Part shown: in pieces, positions 25,671 to 33,980 of the stretch | Layout: every line of letters begins with the position of its first letter | Numbering within the stretch: the stretch's first letter is position 1 | Assembly: GCF_003432485.1 (NCBI RefSeq) | Contig: NZ_QVNQ01000011.1 | Span: forward strand, 186,001 to 250,000 | Source of the DNA: Actinomadura spongiicola | GTDB lineage: Bacteria; Actinomycetota; Actinomycetes; Streptosporangiales; Streptosporangiaceae | DNA length: 64,000 nt | Direction of reading: 5' to 3' | The notes under the pieces: generated by a model | Told to the model about the DNA's origin: nothing | Databases searched by the model: none | The model's input: the letters and a program-made list of their open reading frames with translations, nothing else | Program-made: the position numbers and the translations under genes

Positions 25671-26999
25671 TCAGTTCGCGTAGGTCAGTTCGGCCTTGGT
25701 GATGGACGAGCCGTCCACGGTGAAGGCGTAGTAGGCGTCGAAGCCGCCTTGGCCGCCGGGGGCGAAGCGCACGAGGAGGCGCTGGTGGCCGGGGCGGTTC
25801 TCGGCGACCTTGAGGACGGTCAGGCGGCCACCGATGACCTCGGCCTCGGCCCAGGCGCGGATCGCGGCGCGGCCGGTGAAGCGCCGTCCGACGTCGATGA
25901 GCTCGGCGTCGTCGGCGAACGCGCCCGCCAGGGCGTCGAGGTTCCGGTCGTTGACCGCGTTGACGTAGGCGTTCACCGGCGGTAGGAGCCCCTGCGCGGG
26001 GCTGTCCGCGCAGGCGGCGGGTGTCTTCTTGGGGTCCTCGGCGGTGAGTTCCCGCGCGACGGCCTTGATGTTCTCCTGCACGATGGTCGGGAGGTCCGCG
26101 ACCGGCGGGTGGCCCGGGTAGGCACGGTCGAGTTCGGTGGTGATCGACTTCTGTTCGCCCGTGCTGACCGTCCTGCCCTCGGGTGAACTCGGGGCGATGG
26201 CGGGACGGACCAGGCCGCGGAACGCCCGCAGATACCGGCGTTGCTCGTCGATCAACGCGCGGGCCGGGCCCGCGGCGCCGTGTCCGGGGTACATGGTCTT
26301 GGCGCCGGGGAAGCGGCCGCCGAGCCGGTCGAGGATCTGGAGCCAGCCGCAACTGCTCCCCTCGATCAGTGCGGGGGTGACCTTGCCCGTCGCCAGGTCA
26401 CCGGAGAACAGGTCGCCGGTGTCGGGACGGTGGTAGACGGTCGCGGTGTCGGACTCGCCGTGGGCGAATCCGGCGGTTTCCAGGCGGAGTCCCGCGACCT
26501 GCAACGGCGCGCCGTCCTCGAAGACACGGTCGGCGTAGATGAGCTTCGTGGGGAAGTTCGGGTTGGACGTACGGGCGAGCGGATAGAAGCCTCGCTTGTC
26601 CTCCCGCATCGTCGTGTCCGTCGCCTTGGACGCGTAGACGGGGGCCTTGGGGAACGCCTCGCGAAAGGCGCCCGCGCCGCCGACATGGTCGGGATGGGAG
26701 TGGGTGAGCAGGATCGCGACGACCGGTTCGCCGGTCTTCTTGATCTCTGCCAACGCCTTGCGGGCGTCGACCGGCGTGCGCAGGGTGTCGATGACGATCA
26801 GCCCGTCCGGCGCTTTGATCCAGTAGGTGTTGACCGAGCCGGGGTTGGACGAGGCGAAACGACCCGGTTCGGAGTGTCCCCCCACGGTGTTCCGTCTTGG
26901 TTTTGACGCTTTGTCGTCGCTGGAGCAGCCCGCCACTGGCGCGATCGCGCATGCGGCGGCGGAGCCTGCGGCGACAAGGCGCCGCAATCTCTGGTTCAT
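25671..26999 (-). CDS. Lipoprotein with metallo-beta-lactamase and NTF2/SnoaL-like domains
   Basis: A 442-aa secreted lipoprotein: lipobox PVAGC with Cys25 after a short signal peptide. Residues about 45-260 form a metallo-beta-lactamase fold with the metal motif LLTHSHPDHVGG, GFAHGESDTATVY, LFSGDLATG and YPGHGAAG. After a helical linker, residues about 325-440 form an NTF2/SnoaL-like domain (VNAYVNAVNDRNLDALAGAF). The two domains in one exported protein suggest a hydrolase acting outside the membrane. The substrate is unknown; quorum-signal lactones or beta-lactam-like compounds are possible but unproven. Confidence 0.85.
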   Translation of the reverse strand: MNQRLRRLVAAGSAAACAIAPVAGCSSDDKASKPRRNTVGGHSEPGRFASSNPGSVNTYWIKAPDGLIVIDTLRTPVDARKALAEIKKTGEPVVAILLTHSHPDHVGGAGAFREAFPKAPVYASKATDTTMREDKRGFYPLARTSNPNFPTKLIYADRVFEDGAPLQVAGLRLETAGFAHGESDTATVYHRPDTGDLFSGDLATGKVTPALIEGSSCGWLQILDRLGGRFPGAKTMYPGHGAAGPARALIDEQRRYLRAFRGLVRPAIAPSSPEGRTVSTGEQKSITTELDRAYPGHPPVADLPTIVQENIKAVARELTAEDPKKTPAACADSPAQGLLPPVNAYVNAVNDRNLDALAGAFADDAELIDVGRRFTGRAAIRAWAEAEVIGGRLTVLKVAENRPGHQRLLVRFAPGGQGGFDAYYAFTVDGSSITKAELTYAN

Positions 27000-27194
27000 C
27001 GAGAGCCTCTGTGAAGTCGGGGGGTCGGCGGAAGTCGTCCGCGCGGGCGCGCACCCACCGCTGGAAGGTGCGGGGTTCGCGGACGATCGACGTGTCGAAC
27101 GATCGGTTCACGCGGAGTCGAAGCACGCGTTCACGTACTCGGCACCGCGTCGGTCATGTCGCTGTTCCTGCCAGGCCGCCGGTAACGAGCGCGG

Positions 27195-27650
27195 TCACCG
27201 CGTGCCCGCCGCCAGGGACATCAGGTTCCGATTGCCGTCGGCCCAGGTGGCGGCCATCACCACACCGGCGATTTTCCACACACCCTCCACCCGAACCAGG
27301 TCAAACTGGTACGTTCCACCCTGCGTCCACAGCGGCCCACCGGACGGATCACTGAGCCGATGCGTGGCATGAAACGCCGCCGCGCACACCGCGCTGTCGC
27401 CTTCCAGGGTGACCAGATGGTTGGTGACCAGATGATGCGTGGCGTCGAACGCCCCCAACAGACCCGCCCAGACCTCGACGATCTGCGCCGGCGTCAACGT
27501 GACCGGCACACCACCGTGCGAGCTCGTGAAGTCCAGGGTGACCGAGTCCGCGAACACCTCGCCCAACCGGTTTAACTCACGTTGGTCGGCGTACCACGCC
27601 ATCCGGGTACAGGCCTCGATGATCGCAAGGCGATCGGCGGTGTCACTCAT
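27195..27650 (-). CDS. SnoaL-like/NTF2 family protein
   Basis: A 151-aa protein with the cone-shaped SnoaL-like fold pattern: an N-terminal helix pair (DRLAIIEACTRMAWYADQ), the YADQRELNRLGEVFADSVTLDF turn, then beta strands ending GVWKIAGVVMAATWADG. Members are isomerases, dehydratases or small-molecule binders; the Asp and His positions do not fix one. The ATG at 27650 follows a GGATGGGG stretch. It is divergent from the rhodanese-fusion gene across 194 bases. Confidence 0.85.
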   Translation of the reverse strand: MSDTADRLAIIEACTRMAWYADQRELNRLGEVFADSVTLDFTSSHGGVPVTLTPAQIVEVWAGLLGAFDATHHLVTNHLVTLEGDSAVCAAAFHATHRLSDPSGGPLWTQGGTYQFDLVRVEGVWKIAGVVMAATWADGNRNLMSLAAGTR

Positions 27651-27844
27651 GCGCCCCATCCTGGGACCCGCCGCTCGAACCCGTCCAATACCTGCTGTAA
27701 TAACCATCAGTTATGGACGCGCCTTACGCGACCCGGTCGGCCGTACGCGATCGACCCACGCTCGGCCTGGGACGCGACCAGGCTTTGCGGCTGGACGAGG
27801 GGGCACCGAGCACACTGGCGTGACGACGTGAATGAGGGGGGAAC

Positions 27845-29236
27845 ATGTCCGCGATCCGCACAGAGGTAGTGGAGACCTCGTCCCTGGGCGACCGCAGCTA
27901 CCTGGCCCATGACGGGCAGGTCGCCCTGGTGGTCGATCCACAGCGCGACATCGACCGCTTCTTGACCCTGGCCGGACGGCTGGGCGTCCGCGTCACGCAC
28001 GTGGCCGAGACCCACCTGCACAACGACTACGTCTCCGGCGGTCTGGCGCTGGCCCGGTTGACCGGCGCCGCGTACCTGGTCGCCGCCGCCGACGACGTCG
28101 CCTTCGACCGCGTGGCCGTGACCGACGGCGACGAGATCGCCGTGTCGGAGACGATGCGCGTCCGCGCGGTCGCCACGCCGGGCCACACCTTCCACCACCT
28201 GTCCTACATCGTCTCGGGCCCGGACGGTCCGGTCGGGGTGTTCACCGGCGGGTCGCTGCTGTTCGGCACCACCGGCCGTACCGACCTGGTCGGAACGGAG
28301 CACGCCCGGCCCCTGGCCTACCGGCAGCACACGTCGGCGCGCCACCTGGCCGACCTCCTACCGGACGGCGCGCACGTCTGGCCCACGCACGGCTTCGGAA
28401 GCTTCTGCTCGGCGGGCCAGTCCGACGTCGCGGCCTCGACCATCGGGCAGGAGAAACGGTCCAACCCGGCGCTGCGGCTGGAGGCCGACGACTTCGTCGC
28501 GGAGACCCTCGAAGGGCTGGACGCCTACCCCGCGTACTACGCGCACATGGGCGTCCGCAACACCACGGGCGCGGACCCGGTCGACCTCACGCCGGCGCGC
28601 GCCGCGGACGCCGCCGAACTACGCGAGCGCATCGCCGCGGGCGAGTGGGTCGTGGACCTGCGCTCCCGCAAGGCGTTCGCGCGGCGGCACCTGGCGGGGA
28701 CGCTGAGCTTCGGCCTGGACGGCCCGATGTCGACCTGGCTCGGCTGGATGATCGAGTGGGGCACGCCGCTCACGCTGCTGGGCGACAGCCGCGAGCAGGT
28801 GGCGGCCGCGCAGCGGGAACTGGCGCGCATCGGCATCGACCGCCCGGCCGCCACCGCGAGCGGCACCCCGCGGGAGTGGGCCGGGGGCGACGCGACCCGC
28901 CTGGGCGGGTTGGCCGTCGCGTCGTTCACCGACCTGGCCGCCGCACGAGCCGGGCGCGTCCCCGGTCACCTGTCCGCGCCGGACGTCGTCCTCGACGTGC
29001 GGCTGCGCAACGAGTGGCGCGCCGGACACATCGACGGCGCGACCCACGTTCCGCTTCCCGAGCTGCCCCACCGCCTGGGCGAGGTGCCGCCCGGAACCGT
29101 CTGGGTGCACTGCGGCTCCGGCTACCGGGCCGCCGCCGCGAGCAGCCTGCTCCAGCGGGCCGGACGCCGGGTGGTGCACATCGACGACGCCTTCGAAGAC
29201 GCCGCGGACGCGGGCCTGCCCATCACCGATCACTGA
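27845..29236 (+). CDS. Metallo-beta-lactamase/rhodanese fusion (persulfide dioxygenase type)
   Basis: A 463-aa protein. The N-terminal half is an ETHE1-like MBL domain (ETHLHNDYVSGG, ATPGHTFHHLSYIV, GTTGRTDLVG, WPTHGFGSFCSAGQ). Two rhodanese domains follow. The first (about 255-345) has no cysteine at the loop (LGDSREQV) and is probably structural. The second (about 365-463) has the active-site VHCGSGYRA. Related proteins oxidise glutathione or CoA persulfide and pass sulfur to the rhodanese. A start-proximal GAGGGGGGA supports the ATG. A broken rhodanese gene follows directly. Confidence 0.92.
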   Translation: MSAIRTEVVETSSLGDRSYLAHDGQVALVVDPQRDIDRFLTLAGRLGVRVTHVAETHLHNDYVSGGLALARLTGAAYLVAAADDVAFDRVAVTDGDEIAVSETMRVRAVATPGHTFHHLSYIVSGPDGPVGVFTGGSLLFGTTGRTDLVGTEHARPLAYRQHTSARHLADLLPDGAHVWPTHGFGSFCSAGQSDVAASTIGQEKRSNPALRLEADDFVAETLEGLDAYPAYYAHMGVRNTTGADPVDLTPARAADAAELRERIAAGEWVVDLRSRKAFARRHLAGTLSFGLDGPMSTWLGWMIEWGTPLTLLGDSREQVAAAQRELARIGIDRPAATASGTPREWAGGDATRLGGLAVASFTDLAAARAGRVPGHLSAPDVVLDVRLRNEWRAGHIDGATHVPLPELPHRLGEVPPGTVWVHCGSGYRAAAASSLLQRAGRRVVHIDDAFEDAADAGLPITDH

Positions 29237-29254
29237 ACCCGCACAGGAGACTTG

Positions 29255-29425
29255 ATGACGCCCCCACCCCTTCCTGTCACCCTGGACACCGGTGACGCGC
29301 CCCGCCTGATCGACGGGCGCACCCCCGGCGAATCCGAGACAGCCCACATCCCCGCGATGAATGATGACCATCCGGGACGCGTCGTGTCGCAGGGCTGAGG
29401 CCTGGTAGTGCCCCTGGACGTCCTC
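29255..29425 (+). pseudogene. Broken single-domain rhodanese gene
   Basis: An AGGAGA and ATG start a frame beginning MTPPPLPVTLDTGDAPRLID, then GRTPGESETAHIP, which is the N-terminus of a rhodanese (usual form LIDVRTPGEFETAHIPG). The reading then goes through an unrelated stretch to a TGA at 29396-29398. After the stop the same frame resumes with VVPLDVL, the sequence normally found 3-4 residues after HIPG. An insertion of about 45 bases has interrupted the gene, and the 3' end is missing. Confidence 0.7.
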
Positions 29426-29475
29426 TCCGCCTCACCGCCCCGCAACCGGCCGGACCGCTTGCCTGACCGCCGCCG

Positions 29476-30384
29476 TCAGGTGAGCGAGCGGGCGATCCAG
29501 TCGGTCACCGACGTGTGGCGGGGGCGCCAGTCCAGGTCGTCGCGGGACCGTACGCCGCGGACCCGGCTGTTCGAGCCGAGGGCGTAGACGGCGGGCTCGT
29601 ATCCCCATTCGGCGATCGCGTCCTCGATGCCGATGGGCCGGGGCGGCGGGAGCCGGAGCGCCGACGCGATCGACGTGGTGATATCGCGGAAGGTGGCCTC
29701 GCCGTTCTCCACGAAGTAGAAGGAGCCAGGCGCGGCGCCCTCCAGGGCCCGGACGTACAGGTCGCAGGCGTCCGCCAGGTGGACGTTGGACCAGATGTTC
29801 GCGCCCGCGCCGATATGCCGGGGCGTCCCCGTCCGCCGGGCGGTCGCGACGAGGCGGGGGATCTGGACGCTGTCGGCGCTCAACCCGAGACCGGTGCCGT
29901 AGATCATCGTGTTGCACAGCACGACCGAGCGGACGCCGCGGTCGGCGGCGGCCATCACCTCGCGGTCGATCGCCACCCTGGCCGCCTTCTCCGGCGCGGG
30001 CCGCCACGCGCTGCCGGGCGCCACATCGGCCTCGGTGTAGACGTCGTCCTGGACCTCGCCGTTGGAGGCCTCGCCGACGATGCTCGACCCGCTGGTGTGG
30101 AGCAGCGGTTTGCCGGAACCGTCCAGAGCGGTGAGCAGCGCCTGGACGGCCCCGGCGTGGTCACTGTCGGCGGCGTTGACCACCGCGTCCGCCGCGCGAG
30201 CCTCGTCCGCGAGAACCCGCTGGTCGTCCAGGTCGCCGAGGACGGGATCGACCCCGAGACCACGGAGCGCGGCGAAGGCGGGCTCCGAGCGGGTCAAACC
30301 ACGGACGTGGTGGCCGTTGCTGAGCAGCGTGACCGCGAGCGAGCCGCCCAGGTAGCCGGTCGTACCGGTCAGGAAGATGCGCAT
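29476..30384 (-). CDS. NAD-dependent epimerase/dehydratase-family protein
   Basis: A 302-aa extended SDR. The nucleotide loop is FLTGTTGYLGGSLAV at the very N-terminus, followed by an acidic LGDLDDQRVLADEARAADAVV. The catalytic Tyr-x-x-x-Lys is not in its usual form: NTMIYGTGLG carries the Tyr but no Lys four residues later, so the protein may be an atypical SDR (NmrA or isoflavone-reductase-like). The start at 30384 is preceded by AGGA. It converges on the rhodanese remnant. Substrate unknown. Confidence 0.85.
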   Translation of the reverse strand: MRIFLTGTTGYLGGSLAVTLLSNGHHVRGLTRSEPAFAALRGLGVDPVLGDLDDQRVLADEARAADAVVNAADSDHAGAVQALLTALDGSGKPLLHTSGSSIVGEASNGEVQDDVYTEADVAPGSAWRPAPEKAARVAIDREVMAAADRGVRSVVLCNTMIYGTGLGLSADSVQIPRLVATARRTGTPRHIGAGANIWSNVHLADACDLYVRALEGAAPGSFYFVENGEATFRDITTSIASALRLPPPRPIGIEDAIAEWGYEPAVYALGSNSRVRGVRSRDDLDWRPRHTSVTDWIARSLT

Positions 30385-30531
30385 GGGCGTCCTGCCTTTC
30401 CCGCGAGGATGTCCCGCGCGGTCGGTGCCATGACCAACGGTTCTACCAAGGGGCATGCGCAGGTGCTCGCAGGCGCGCTTCAGCACGGCGATGTCGCGGA
30501 CGCGTCGGCGGTGAAGTGCTCCCCGTGGAGG

Positions 30532-31512
30532 TCAGGCGGTGGGGAAGGAGGTGATGGCGCGGGCGGCGCGGGCGGCGATGGCGGCCAGGGGCTCGGCCAG
30601 TTCGGGTGGGTCGAGGAGGGTGTAGTCGAGGGGCAGCAGGGTGACGCGGTAGGCGAGGAAGTGCAGCGAGTCCGAGCGGGTGTGCAGAAGGCATGTGGTG
30701 TCGTCCACCGGTTCCAGGACGCCGTGCCAGGCGGTGACGTGCTCGGCGGCCTCGGCGGCGGGGACGTGCAGCAGCACCCGGGCGTTGATCGTCCCGGACC
30801 CGCTGGCCAGCGTGTCCATCACCCAGGCCGCGGCGTCCACGCCGCCGGGCAGGGCGCGTTCGGGGCCCCGGAGTCCGGTGCGGTGCGGGTCGGTGATGCG
30901 GTCGACGCGGAAGGTGCGCCAGTCGGCGCGGTCCTCGTCGTAGGCGACCAGGTACCAGCGGCGGCCGACGGTGGCGAGCCGGTGCGGTTGCGCCAGCCGC
31001 CGTGTGCCGGCGCCGCCGGCGGAGGTGTAGGCGAAGCGGATCTTCTCGCGGGCGGTGCAGGCGGCGGCGAGCAGCGCCAGGAGTTCGGGGTCGGCGGGCG
31101 GTGGGCCGGCGACCTGGGGCGGCAGGGCGAGGGCCGCCTCGCCGAGGGCGGCGACGTGGCTGCGCAGCCGTGCGGGCAGGACCTGTTCGAGCTTGGCCAG
31201 CGCGCGGGGGGCGGCGTCCTCGATGCCGGCGACGGCGCCCGCGGCGGCGGTGCGCAGCCCGACCGCGATGGCGACGGCCTCCGCGTCGTCCAGCAGCAGC
31301 GGCGGCATCGCCGTGCCCGCGGTGAGGCGGTAGCCGCCGATGTTGCCGCGGGCGGCATGGACGGGATAGCCCAGCTCGCGGAGCCGCTCGACATCGCGGC
31401 GGACGGTACGGGGCGTGACGCCGAGGCGTTCGGCGAGTTCGGAGCCCGGCCATTCCCGGGGAGTCTGGAGGAGGGACAGCAACCGCAGCAGCCGTCCGGA
31501 CGGATCGCGCAT
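30532..31512 (-). CDS. WYL-domain transcriptional regulator (DeoR-like HTH)
   Basis: A 326-aa regulator. The N-terminal winged helix is RLLRLLSLLQTPREWPGSEL with AERLGVTPRTVRRDVERLRE. The WYL domain spans about residues 150-225 with the motif RRWYLVAYDEDR. A C-terminal WCX-type extension ends in ITSFPTA. WYL domains bind ligands or nucleic acid and are common in actinobacteria. The ATG at 31512 has AGGA 8 bases upstream. It is divergent from the VOC gene and is the likely controller of it. Confidence 0.92.
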   Translation of the reverse strand: MRDPSGRLLRLLSLLQTPREWPGSELAERLGVTPRTVRRDVERLRELGYPVHAARGNIGGYRLTAGTAMPPLLLDDAEAVAIAVGLRTAAAGAVAGIEDAAPRALAKLEQVLPARLRSHVAALGEAALALPPQVAGPPPADPELLALLAAACTAREKIRFAYTSAGGAGTRRLAQPHRLATVGRRWYLVAYDEDRADWRTFRVDRITDPHRTGLRGPERALPGGVDAAAWVMDTLASGSGTINARVLLHVPAAEAAEHVTAWHGVLEPVDDTTCLLHTRSDSLHFLAYRVTLLPLDYTLLDPPELAEPLAAIAARAARAITSFPTA

Positions 31513-31542
31513 GTTTCTCATCCTGCCGTCCTTCTAGGACTT

Positions 31543-31554
31543 TTAGTGACCTAA
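31543..31554. promoter_or_regulatory. Short palindrome between WYL regulator and VOC gene
   Basis: TTAG-TGAC-CTAA lies 30 bases from the regulator start and 61 bases before the VOC gene. It is a candidate operator but is only 4 bp per arm. Confidence 0.3.
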
Positions 31555-31615
31555 TGGCCGCCTATCGTCGTAGACGTCAGCCGGGAACGCCCCGGTGGGA
31601 TGAGGGGAGAACGAC

Positions 31616-32041
31616 ATGTTCCGTGGATTCGCGACGATCGTCTTCTGGGCCGACGAACTGGAGGCCGCGAAGGACTGGTACTCGCGCGTGCTGGAGATGA
31701 AGCCCTACTTCTCCCGCCCCGGCCCGGACGGGAACACCGCCTACTACGAGTTCCGCGTCGGCGACTACGAGAACGAGTTCGGGCTGATCGACGGCCGGTA
31801 CCGCCCGTCGTCCACCGAGCCGGGCGGGGCGATCATGTACTGGCACGTGGACGACCTGGAGGGCACGTTCGAGCGGCTGCTGTCGCTGGGCGCGAAGGAG
31901 CACCAGCCGATCACCGCCCAGGGCGACACCGGGTTCGTCACCGCGTCGGTGGTCGACCCGTTCGGCAACGTTCTCGGCATCATGACCAACCCGCACTACC
32001 TGGAGATCCTTGAGACGCTTCGTCCTTCCAGCGAGAACTAG
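31616..32041 (+). CDS. VOC (glyoxalase/bleomycin-resistance) family protein
   Basis: A 141-aa protein with the paired beta-alpha-beta-beta-beta modules of the vicinal-oxygen-chelate fold. Module one is FATIVFWADELEAAKDWYSR, with the strand TAYYEFRVGDYENEFGL; module two is IMYWHVDDLEGTFERLLSLG, ending VVDPFGNVLGIMTNPHY. Such proteins are dioxygenases, lyases or drug-binding proteins; this one is not assignable. GGGGAGAA precedes the ATG. A strong hairpin follows the stop. Confidence 0.9.
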   Translation: MFRGFATIVFWADELEAAKDWYSRVLEMKPYFSRPGPDGNTAYYEFRVGDYENEFGLIDGRYRPSSTEPGGAIMYWHVDDLEGTFERLLSLGAKEHQPITAQGDTGFVTASVVDPFGNVLGIMTNPHYLEILETLRPSSEN

Positions 32042-32047
32042 CGTCTC

Positions 32048-32091
32048 GAACGCCGCCTGACGCTCCCCCGGCGGGGCGTGAGGCGGCGTTC
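32048..32091 (+). terminator. Terminator after the VOC gene
   Basis: GAACGCCGCCT (32048-32058) pairs exactly with AGGCGGCGTTC (32081-32091), and the loop itself can fold through CCCC/GGGG. It begins 7 bases after the stop. Confidence 0.75.
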
Positions 32092-32117
32092 GGTGTTCGG
32101 CGGCGTTCGGTGTTCGG
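32084..32117. repeat. 17-bp tandem duplication
   Basis: CGGCGTTCGGTGTTCGG occurs twice in direct succession (32084-32100 and 32101-32117), overlapping the 3' arm of the terminator. It is a simple slippage-type duplication. Confidence 0.85.
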
Positions 32118-32192
32118 GGGGTCGGTGACCGCCTGCGGCCAACGTGCCCGTACGAGCACGGGCCGTGAGGGCCGGCCGGGAGGATGCTGTCC

Positions 32193-33953
32193 GTGTCGGA
32201 CTACTCTCTGGACTGGACCGTCGTCGATGTGGAGACCTCCGGGTTCCGGCCCTCGCAGCATCGGGTGCTGTCGGTCGCGTTACTCGCGATCGGCGGGGAC
32301 GGCCAGGTGACCGGCCGGTTCTCGTCGCTCGTGGACCCCGGCTGTGATCCCGGCCCGGTGCATGTTCACGGGCTCACCCGGCAGCGGCTCGCGGGGGCTC
32401 CCAGGTTCGAGGAGGTCGCTCCGGACATCGCCGCCCTGCTCAGCGGACGTGTCATGGTCGCCCACAACGCGCGCTTCGACTACGACTTCCTGGCGCACGA
32501 GTTCGCCCGTGCCGAGGTGCCCCTGCCGGTCGACCGGCGGCTGTGCACCCTGGCGCTCAACCGCCGGCTGGCACCTCCCACCCCGGACATGCGGCTGGGG
32601 ACGCTGGCCTCCCACTACGGCGTCGTCCAGCGCAAGGCGCACGACGCGGCCGACGACACCCGCGTCCTCGCGGGAGTGCTGAACGGGTCGCTCGCCGCCG
32701 CGGCCCGCCTCGGCCTCGACCTGCCGCTGGTGCCGTGCCCGCCCCGCCGGACCGCCCAGGTCCCCGACCACCCGGAGCGCGTCCCGAAGGTTCCCTGCGC
32801 CTACCGCAACCCCGGTCGGCTCGCCGCCGGCGCGCCGCTCGTCCAGGGCATGAAGATCGCGATCACCGGAGACACCCGGACGCCGCGCGCCGAGCTGGCG
32901 GCGAGGGCGGCCGAGGCGGGGCTGAACGTGATGTCCACGGTCAGCCGGCACACCAGCGCGCTGGTGACGAACCACCCCGGCTCGCCCAGCACCAAGAGCA
33001 GGCGTGCCGCGGCCGAAGGCGTCACGCTCGTCGACGAGCCCACCTTTCTGCGGCTGCTCGAAGACGTGCGTCCCGGTGTCCCGCACGGTGTGCCGACGGG
33101 CGCGCAGGGTCCGCGACAGCCGGCCCCCGCGAAGCCGCGCCCCGGGCGCGGCCCGTTGACGGGACGGCGGGTGCTCGTCCTCGGCGGCACCCATCCCCAT
33201 GCCGCGGCCACCCGCGCACGCGTCGTCGAACTCGGCGGCGCCGCCGCGGTCAACCTGTCCGCCAGCGTCACCGACGTCGTCGTCCTCCCCGGCGGGGACC
33301 GCGATCGGCGCATGGACCGCATCCGCTCCCTCGAAGTGCCCTTGCGCGAGGAGCCCTGGCTGGAGAAGCCGTCCCCGGCGCAGCCGTTCGGCGCCGGCGC
33401 GGCGGGGCCGAAGTCGCCCGCGGTCGTCGTCCTGCCGCGGGGCGGCGCCACCGATCTCCCCGCCACCTCGCAGGCGGCGCGGTGGACCGTCGCCGCCACC
33501 TGGACCCACCGGGCGGCCTGCGAGATCGACCTCGTCGCCTTCGCCCTGGACGGAGACGGGCAGGTGTCCCGTGACGAGGACTTCGTGTTCTACGGCGCCC
33601 CCGAGGTGCCCGGCGGCGCCGTCACCCTGTCCGCGGACGGTCCGGCCGAGCAGTCGATGACGGTCGACACGGCGAGCCTTCCCCCGGCGGTCCACAAGAT
33701 CGTCATCGCCGCCGCCATCGACGGGACCACGACGTTCGGCACCGCCGGCGCCATCGAGATCACCGTCGCGCCCGGCAGCGGCGAGGCGGTCCTGGCGCAG
33801 GCGACGCTCGACGCCGCCACCACCGAACGCACGATGCTCCTGGCGGAGATCTACCGGCGCGGACCGTCCTGGCGACTGCGCGTGATCGGCCAGGGGTACG
33901 ACCACGGGCTGGACGAGTTGGCCCGCGACTACGGCGTCGACGTCGACGACTGA
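32193..33953 (+). CDS. DnaQ-like exonuclease fused to BRCT-like and TerD domains
   Basis: A 586-aa three-part protein. Residues about 7-170 form a DEDDh 3'-5' exonuclease with VVDVETSGFRP, MVAHNARFDYDFLAHEF and HDAADDTRVLAGV. Two BRCT-like segments follow: about 220-295 (GMKIAITGDTRTPRAELAAR) and about 325-395 (LTGRRVLVLGGTHPHAAATR). The C-terminal 150 residues resemble the TerD tellurium-resistance/stress domain (ACEIDLVAFALDGDGQVSRD, DFVFYGAPEVPGGAV). GTG at 32193 was chosen because GGGAGG lies 9 bases before it; an ATG at 32184 touches that site. It probably couples DNA end processing to a TerD-type stress response. Confidence 0.87.
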   Translation: MSDYSLDWTVVDVETSGFRPSQHRVLSVALLAIGGDGQVTGRFSSLVDPGCDPGPVHVHGLTRQRLAGAPRFEEVAPDIAALLSGRVMVAHNARFDYDFLAHEFARAEVPLPVDRRLCTLALNRRLAPPTPDMRLGTLASHYGVVQRKAHDAADDTRVLAGVLNGSLAAAARLGLDLPLVPCPPRRTAQVPDHPERVPKVPCAYRNPGRLAAGAPLVQGMKIAITGDTRTPRAELAARAAEAGLNVMSTVSRHTSALVTNHPGSPSTKSRRAAAEGVTLVDEPTFLRLLEDVRPGVPHGVPTGAQGPRQPAPAKPRPGRGPLTGRRVLVLGGTHPHAAATRARVVELGGAAAVNLSASVTDVVVLPGGDRDRRMDRIRSLEVPLREEPWLEKPSPAQPFGAGAAGPKSPAVVVLPRGGATDLPATSQAARWTVAATWTHRAACEIDLVAFALDGDGQVSRDEDFVFYGAPEVPGGAVTLSADGPAEQSMTVDTASLPPAVHKIVIAAAIDGTTTFGTAGAIEITVAPGSGEAVLAQATLDAATTERTMLLAEIYRRGPSWRLRVIGQGYDHGLDELARDYGVDVDD

Positions 33954-33980
33954 ACGGCGCGACGGCACGACGGTCGGGGA

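Noticed and set aside
24760..26352. A single 530-codon minus-strand frame joining upstream sequence to the alpha/beta hydrolase
   Set aside because: The first half is antiphase sequence over the lipoprotein gene; the hydrolase has its own ATG at 25653.
32084..32117. Tandem 17-bp repeat as part of an integron or phage site
   Set aside because: Only two copies, overlapping a terminator arm; simplest reading is local duplication.
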